Assembly (NCBI GenBank): GCA_964440265.1
Contig: CAYTRU010000052.1
Location: 1-7,817 of the forward strand
From: CAYMUN01 sp964440265
Lineage (GTDB): Bacteria; Patescibacteriota; Saccharimonadia; Saccharimonadales; UBA4665
Direction: 5' to 3'
DNA length: 7,817 bases
The notes under the pieces were generated by a model. It was given only the letters and a program-made list of their open reading frames with translations. It was not told the DNA's origin and did not search any database. Within the stretch, counting starts at the first letter, position 1, and each line of letters opens with the position of its first letter. Position numbers and translations under genes: made by a program. Of the stretch, positions 4,809 to 7,817 are shown in pieces.

Positions 4809-6203
4809 ATGGTGCCGAAACTACCTGCTTCCCAGCAGACATGCGGTCGCGCACAAGCAGTGCGCTCCCTATCGACGGAAACGATAATGCCTGCCGGGAA
4901 GCAGGTAGTTTCGGCTAAACAACAGCCGGTGTTTGCTTTGATTGATTGTAATAATTTCTTTGTAAGCTGCGAGCGCCTGTTTCGACCAGAGCTAGAGGGG
5001 AGACCGGTGGTGGTATTGAGCAGCAATGATGGCTGCGTGATATCGCGGTCTGATGAGGCAAAACGACTCGGTATCCCGATGGCAGCCCCGGCTTTCAAGT
5101 ATCGCCAGATCTTCAAAGACCACGGTATCGTGCAGTTCAGTGCTAATTTTGAACTCTATGGAGATCTGTCTGAGCGTATTACTAGTCTGCTGAGTCGCTT
5201 GACACCTCGCATCGAAGTTTACTCGGTAGACGAATCTTTCCTAGACTTGAGCCAGCTGACAATAGCAGATTATACAGCTTGGGGCAGAGAGGTCCGCGCA
5301 CGCTTGCTGCAAGAGGTAGGCGTGCCAGTTTCCATGGGTATTGCACGGACTAAAACCCTAGCTAAACTGGCTAGCGAGCAGGCTAAAACTGAGGCTAGGC
5401 TGCGTGGAGTACTCGATCTTATCCAGCTATCTGATAAAGCTCGCAGGGACTATCTGTTATGCACGCCTATTAAGGATATCTGGGGTATTGGTTGGCGGTT
5501 GGCACCAAAGCTCCGGGCCGAAGGCATATATAACGCACTCGATGTAAGTCGTTTGCGGCCACGACACGCCCAACAACTGCTGGGGATTCATGGTCGCCAA
5601 CTGGTTGCTGAGCTTACCGGTTTGTCCTGCCATCCTTTGGAGGCCTTTGGTCGCGTTCGCCAAACTATCATGAAAGGTCGCGTGTTCGGTGAAGATACTA
5701 CGGAGTTCGCTGTTATTGAAGCCGCGATTACCAGCCTCACCGCCCGAGCTGCCTATGTTCTCCGTCATGAAGAGCTGCTAGCTCAAAACGCCGCCCTAAG
5801 CCTCAGTACTGACCGTCACAAGCCAAACTATCAACGGCAACAGCATGTTATCAGATTCCCGACTCCTACAGCCGATACCGGACGACTTATGGCCAGCCTA
5901 GTTGAGGCCGCACAGACCACCTTCAATCCTCGCTTCCGCTACCATCGCGCCAATGTACTACTCTACAACCTAACCGACCAACATTTGCTGCAAGCTGACC
6001 TTTTTGGTGAGATTAACCTACCGGATCACCAAGCTTCTCAAGCCCGCTCGCAAGCGCTCGACGCCATCAATAAGCGCTACGGCGCCAATACCTTACATTA
6101 CGCCGCCGAAGACCTCAGCCAAGCCTGGCAGCCTCGCCGTCAACTCCGCAGCCCGCGCTATACTACCAACTGGCAGGAACTGCCTCTGCTAGATAGACCT
6201 TAA
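4809..6203 (+). CDS. umuC: Y-family DNA polymerase UmuC, with a palindromic insert at its N-terminus
   Basis: Translesion polymerase of the polymerase V type, able to copy past DNA lesions. In the 464-residue reading from 4809, the first metal-binding Asp is Asp46 in FALIDCNNFF, followed by SCERLFRPELEGRPVVVLSSNDGC, and the catalytic pair is Asp141-Glu142 in YSVDESF. A helix-hairpin-helix/little-finger region follows. QADLF at 395-399 matches the beta-clamp-binding motif, and the C-terminus (RSPRYTTNWQELPLL) matches DUF4113. E. coli UmuC is 422 residues and begins at the FALxDCNNF segment, so residues 3-36 are extra; they are encoded by a 102-bp palindrome (4814-4915). Possible starts are ATG 4809 (4 nt after the umuD stop, coupled), ATG 4887 (inside the stem) and GTG 4929 (424 residues, canonical length). 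None has a good Shine-Dalgarno. I keep 4809 because of coupling and because the frame stays open through the insert. Confidence 0.93.
   Translation: MVPKLPASQQTCGRAQAVRSLSTETIMPAGKQVVSAKQQPVFALIDCNNFFVSCERLFRPELEGRPVVVLSSNDGCVISRSDEAKRLGIPMAAPAFKYRQIFKDHGIVQFSANFELYGDLSERITSLLSRLTPRIEVYSVDESFLDLSQLTIADYTAWGREVRARLLQEVGVPVSMGIARTKTLAKLASEQAKTEARLRGVLDLIQLSDKARRDYLLCTPIKDIWGIGWRLAPKLRAEGIYNALDVSRLRPRHAQQLLGIHGRQLVAELTGLSCHPLEAFGRVRQTIMKGRVFGEDTTEFAVIEAAITSLTARAAYVLRHEELLAQNAALSLSTDRHKPNYQRQQHVIRFPTPTADTGRLMASLVEAAQTTFNPRFRYHRANVLLYNLTDQHLLQADLFGEINLPDHQASQARSQALDAINKRYGANTLHYAAEDLSQAWQPRRQLRSPRYTTNWQELPLLDRP
4814..4915 (+). repeat. 102-bp palindromic element inserted in frame at the 5' end of umuC
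   Basis: The arms 4814-4833 (starting GCCGAAACTACC) and 4896-4915 (ending GGTAGTTTCGGC) are perfect 20-bp inverted repeats. Pairing continues inward with two A-C mismatches: 4835-4838 with 4891-4894, and 4840-4842 with 4887-4889. The 44-nt apex holds two more hairpins, GCGCAC/GTGCGC (4849-4854 with 4860-4865) and TATCG/CGATA (4870-4874 with 4882-4886), giving a three-way-junction fold. The length is exactly 34 codons with no stop in the umuC frame. Removing it yields ATGGTTAAACAACAG, encoding MVKQQPVFALIDCNNFF, a normal UmuC start. There is no U tract and no transposase gene. It may be a non-autonomous palindromic insertion or a regulatory RNA structure. The repeat is certain; its nature is inferred. 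Confidence 0.85.
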
Positions 6204-6217
6204 AAGAGAAACATGGC

Positions 6218-6240
6218 AGCCTTAGGTTAGGCTAAAGGCT
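6218..6240 (-). terminator. Weak intrinsic terminator of the pyruvate kinase gene
   Basis: Between the convergent umuC and pyruvate kinase genes, AGCCTTTAG pairs with CTAAGGCT (minus-strand reading, one bulge, six-base loop). On the minus strand a T-rich stretch follows (GTTTCTCTTTT, 6204-6214). On the plus strand no U tract follows, so umuC would not be terminated efficiently here. The stem overlaps the end of the pyruvate kinase stop codon by one base. Confidence 0.4.
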
Positions 6241-7673
6241 TACTCCAAAACACGGACTTTGATGGTGTCGGTGGTGCCGACAACTCCTGGATAACGCCCC
6301 GAAGCGGTAACGATTACGTCGCCCTTGCGCAAGACGTTTTGCAGCCGAAGCCAATTCGTCAACTTCGTAGCCGCCATAGCGTCCACTGGGCGTACATAGC
6401 TCTTTGCGGCGTAGACAATGGCCAACTGTTGGGCCACACGCACCTCACTAACTACGGCGATTAGTGGGATATCTGGCCGGCGTGAAGCAATCTGCCGCAT
6501 CATAGCGCCAGATTTCGTCTCGACCACGATGGCTTTGGCCTTAATGCCTTTCGCGAGGTTAATAAGCGCAGCACTGACCACTTCATGAAAACCAGGATCT
6601 TCATTAGCCGGCCAGATGACTTTGAAAGGTGAGTGGCCCTCCGTGTAGCGCGCTACGCGCTTCATGGTTTGCACAGCTTCAAGAGGGTACTTACCACTGG
6701 CTGTCTCATCGCTGAGCATGACACAGTCGGCGCCGACGAGCACGGCAGTTGCCACATCGGAAATTTCGGCTCGCGTCGGTTCCGAAGCCTCACTCATACT
6801 CGCCAACATCTGGGTAGCCACGATTGTCGGCGTTGCATAGCGCAAGCCGAGCCCGATGATCTGACGCTGGATAATTGGCACACTCTCGGCGGGTGTCTCT
6901 ACTGCCAGATCGCCACGAGCGATCATAACGGCGTCGCTTTCCTGGACGATGGCTTCCATATGATCTACGGCGGCTTTCGTCTCGATTTTGGCGATGATCC
7001 GGGCAGTACTGTGCAGCCCCTTGAGCAGCTTGCGCAGGTTCTTGATATCTTGAGCGGTCTGCACAAAGCTAAGAGCCACATAATCAACATCCTGAGCCGA
7101 GCCATATATTAGATCAGCCCGATCCTTAGCCGTGATAATGTCGCCACCAAAATCTGTTTCGGGCAGGTTCATCCCTTTACGCTTTGTAAGGCTACCAGCG
7201 TTTTTAGCAGTCACGTACACGACGCCATTCCGGACACCGTTCACCACCGTCCGGACTTTGCCGTCATGGACGTAGATCCGTTCGCCAGGCTTAACCTTTT
7301 TACTGAGATCGTATTGGGTAGGGATGTGACCGCTGGCGGCATAATCGGCCTTGTAACAAAAACCTAACTCTTCGCCTTTTTTAATAGTAATAGTGCCATC
7401 AAAATCTCCTAAACGTATTTTGGGACCCTGTAAATCCTGGATTATTGCTACCGGTTCACCGTGGGCTACGCTGGCCTTTCGTATCCATTTGATCTGCTGT
7501 GTCCGCTCCTCGGACGTACCATGGCTGAAATTAAGCCGAATGCCATTCGCGCCGGCCTTGATCAATTGCAAAATCGCCTGATAACTATGCGTTGCCGGGC
7601 CGACAGTAGCAATAATCTTCGTTCGCTTGAAATCTTTAAGCGGTCGTGTCGGTATCTTATCTATCTGTGACAT
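6240..7673 (-). CDS. pyk: Pyruvate kinase
   Basis: A full-length, 477-residue glycolytic enzyme converting phosphoenolpyruvate and ADP to pyruvate and ATP in the cytoplasm. Motifs run in the expected order: KIIATVGPAT (19-28), GIRLNFSHG with the PEP-binding Arg46 (44-52), QDLQGPKIRLG (79-89), a B domain (about 90-190), the catalytic AKIET with Lys229 and Glu231, metal-binding ARGDLAVE with Asp255, and the ATQMLASM...EPTRAEISDVATAVLVGADCVMLSDETASG block (296-327). The C-terminal domain (about 360-477) ends with a GVVGTTDTIKV segment. Lys85 in LQGPKIR occupies the position of rabbit Glu117, where Lys marks K+-independent enzymes. GDLAVE replaces the commoner GDLGVE. In a fermentative, reduced-genome cell this would be a main ATP-yielding step. 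It has its own promoter and no Shine-Dalgarno. Confidence 0.97.
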   Translation of the reverse strand: MSQIDKIPTRPLKDFKRTKIIATVGPATHSYQAILQLIKAGANGIRLNFSHGTSEERTQQIKWIRKASVAHGEPVAIIQDLQGPKIRLGDFDGTITIKKGEELGFCYKADYAASGHIPTQYDLSKKVKPGERIYVHDGKVRTVVNGVRNGVVYVTAKNAGSLTKRKGMNLPETDFGGDIITAKDRADLIYGSAQDVDYVALSFVQTAQDIKNLRKLLKGLHSTARIIAKIETKAAVDHMEAIVQESDAVMIARGDLAVETPAESVPIIQRQIIGLGLRYATPTIVATQMLASMSEASEPTRAEISDVATAVLVGADCVMLSDETASGKYPLEAVQTMKRVARYTEGHSPFKVIWPANEDPGFHEVVSAALINLAKGIKAKAIVVETKSGAMMRQIASRRPDIPLIAVVSEVRVAQQLAIVYAAKSYVRPVDAMAATKLTNWLRLQNVLRKGDVIVTASGRYPGVVGTTDTIKVRVLE

Positions 7674-7679
7674 AATTAT

Positions 7680-7707
7680 ATTATGACGGTAAATCGTTAA
7701 TTGTCGA
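7680..7707 (-). promoter_or_regulatory. Pyruvate kinase promoter, apparently leaderless
   Basis: Read on the minus strand, a -35 box TCGACA (7702-7707) is followed after 16 bp by a -10 box CATAAT (7680-7685), which ends 6 nt before the ATG at 7673. The transcript would begin at or within a base or so of the start codon. An overlapping TATAAT (7675-7680) is too near the ATG to drive a full-length message. No Shine-Dalgarno is present. This is the best-formed of three similar sites in the window. Confidence 0.6.
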
Positions 7708-7742
7708 GGCCAAGACGAGCAGCAGGGCTGTCAGCGAGTCCC

Positions 7743-7774
7743 GATTAGACTTCAGCTAAATCCGTTTTCTAATC
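7743..7774. repeat. 7-bp inverted repeat upstream of pyruvate kinase
   Basis: GATTAGA (7743-7749) and TCTAATC (7768-7774) are perfect inverted copies separated by 18 nt, 36 bp upstream of the pyruvate kinase -35 box. A second small hairpin, CAGAT-taa-ATCTG, lies at 7794-7806. They could be an operator or belong to the gene beyond the window edge. No gene is visible in 7708-7817. Confidence 0.3.
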
Positions 7775-7817
7775 AATAGCTTGGAATCACTTTCAGATTA
7801 AATCTGCTGGCATCAGC

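Noticed and set aside
4814..4915. Integron attC site or intrinsic terminator
   Set aside because: The arms are perfectly symmetrical, without the unpaired bases and the paired RYYYAAC/GTTRRRY boxes expected of attC, and no U tract follows as a terminator needs. No integrase or cassette structure is present.
6633..7112. 159-codon frame antisense to pyruvate kinase
   Set aside because: It mirrors codon bias of the pyruvate kinase gene; the sense protein has all family motifs and the antisense product none.
1..7817. tRNA, rRNA, CRISPR arrays, insertion sequences with transposase
   Set aside because: I looked for cloverleaf genes, regularly spaced repeats and transposase motifs on both strands and saw none.

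Overview
The window looks like bacterial chromosome with tightly packed genes, near-balanced base composition and the standard genetic code (UGA ends one small gene). The gene set is a glutamyl-tRNA synthetase end, a DUF3048 lipobox-less membrane protein, a PAS histidine kinase, a stand-alone receiver, a UmuD/UmuC cassette and pyruvate kinase. Together with promoter-like -10 boxes placed 6-7 nt before several start codons, this suggests a Patescibacteria/CPR member, most plausibly Saccharibacteria (TM7). That placement is an inference from gene content and style; the window holds no rRNA or other phylogenetic marker that would settle it.

Layout: 2-538 is the 3' end of gltX. A forward cluster follows: DUF3048 protein (572-1975), histidine kinase (1982-3532, only 6 nt later) and a receiver-only response regulator (3560-3973). 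A 305-nt gap (3974-4278) carries promoter-like hexamers, an imperfect direct repeat and a small hairpin. It leads into a three-gene, probably DNA-damage-related operon: an unrecognised 46-residue protein (4279-4419), a UmuD-like protein (4448-4804) and a UmuC-type Y-family polymerase (4809-6203). Pyruvate kinase (6240-7673) lies on the minus strand, convergent with umuC, with its own promoter beside its start codon.

The most striking signal is a 102-bp palindromic element at 4814-4915, at the very 5' end of umuC. Its 20-bp arms are perfect inverted repeats, pairing continues inward for 7 more base pairs, and two smaller hairpins fill the loop. It is exactly 34 codons long, is open in frame, and encodes residues with no counterpart in UmuC. 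Removing it joins the ATG at 4809 to the rest as MVKQQPVFALIDCNNFF, a normal UmuC start giving a normal-length protein. It therefore looks like an in-frame palindromic insertion, similar in kind to Rickettsia palindromic elements, or a structured RNA controlling UmuC synthesis.

A second oddity lies next door. The UmuD-like protein keeps the fold signatures, but the residues aligning with the catalytic Ser and Lys are His and Cys, and its N-terminal arm is short. It looks like a pseudo-protease that may act directly as a UmuD'-like partner. Translation signals also split: the damage cassette uses clear Shine-Dalgarno sequences for its first two genes, while the DUF3048, receiver and pyruvate kinase genes look leaderless.
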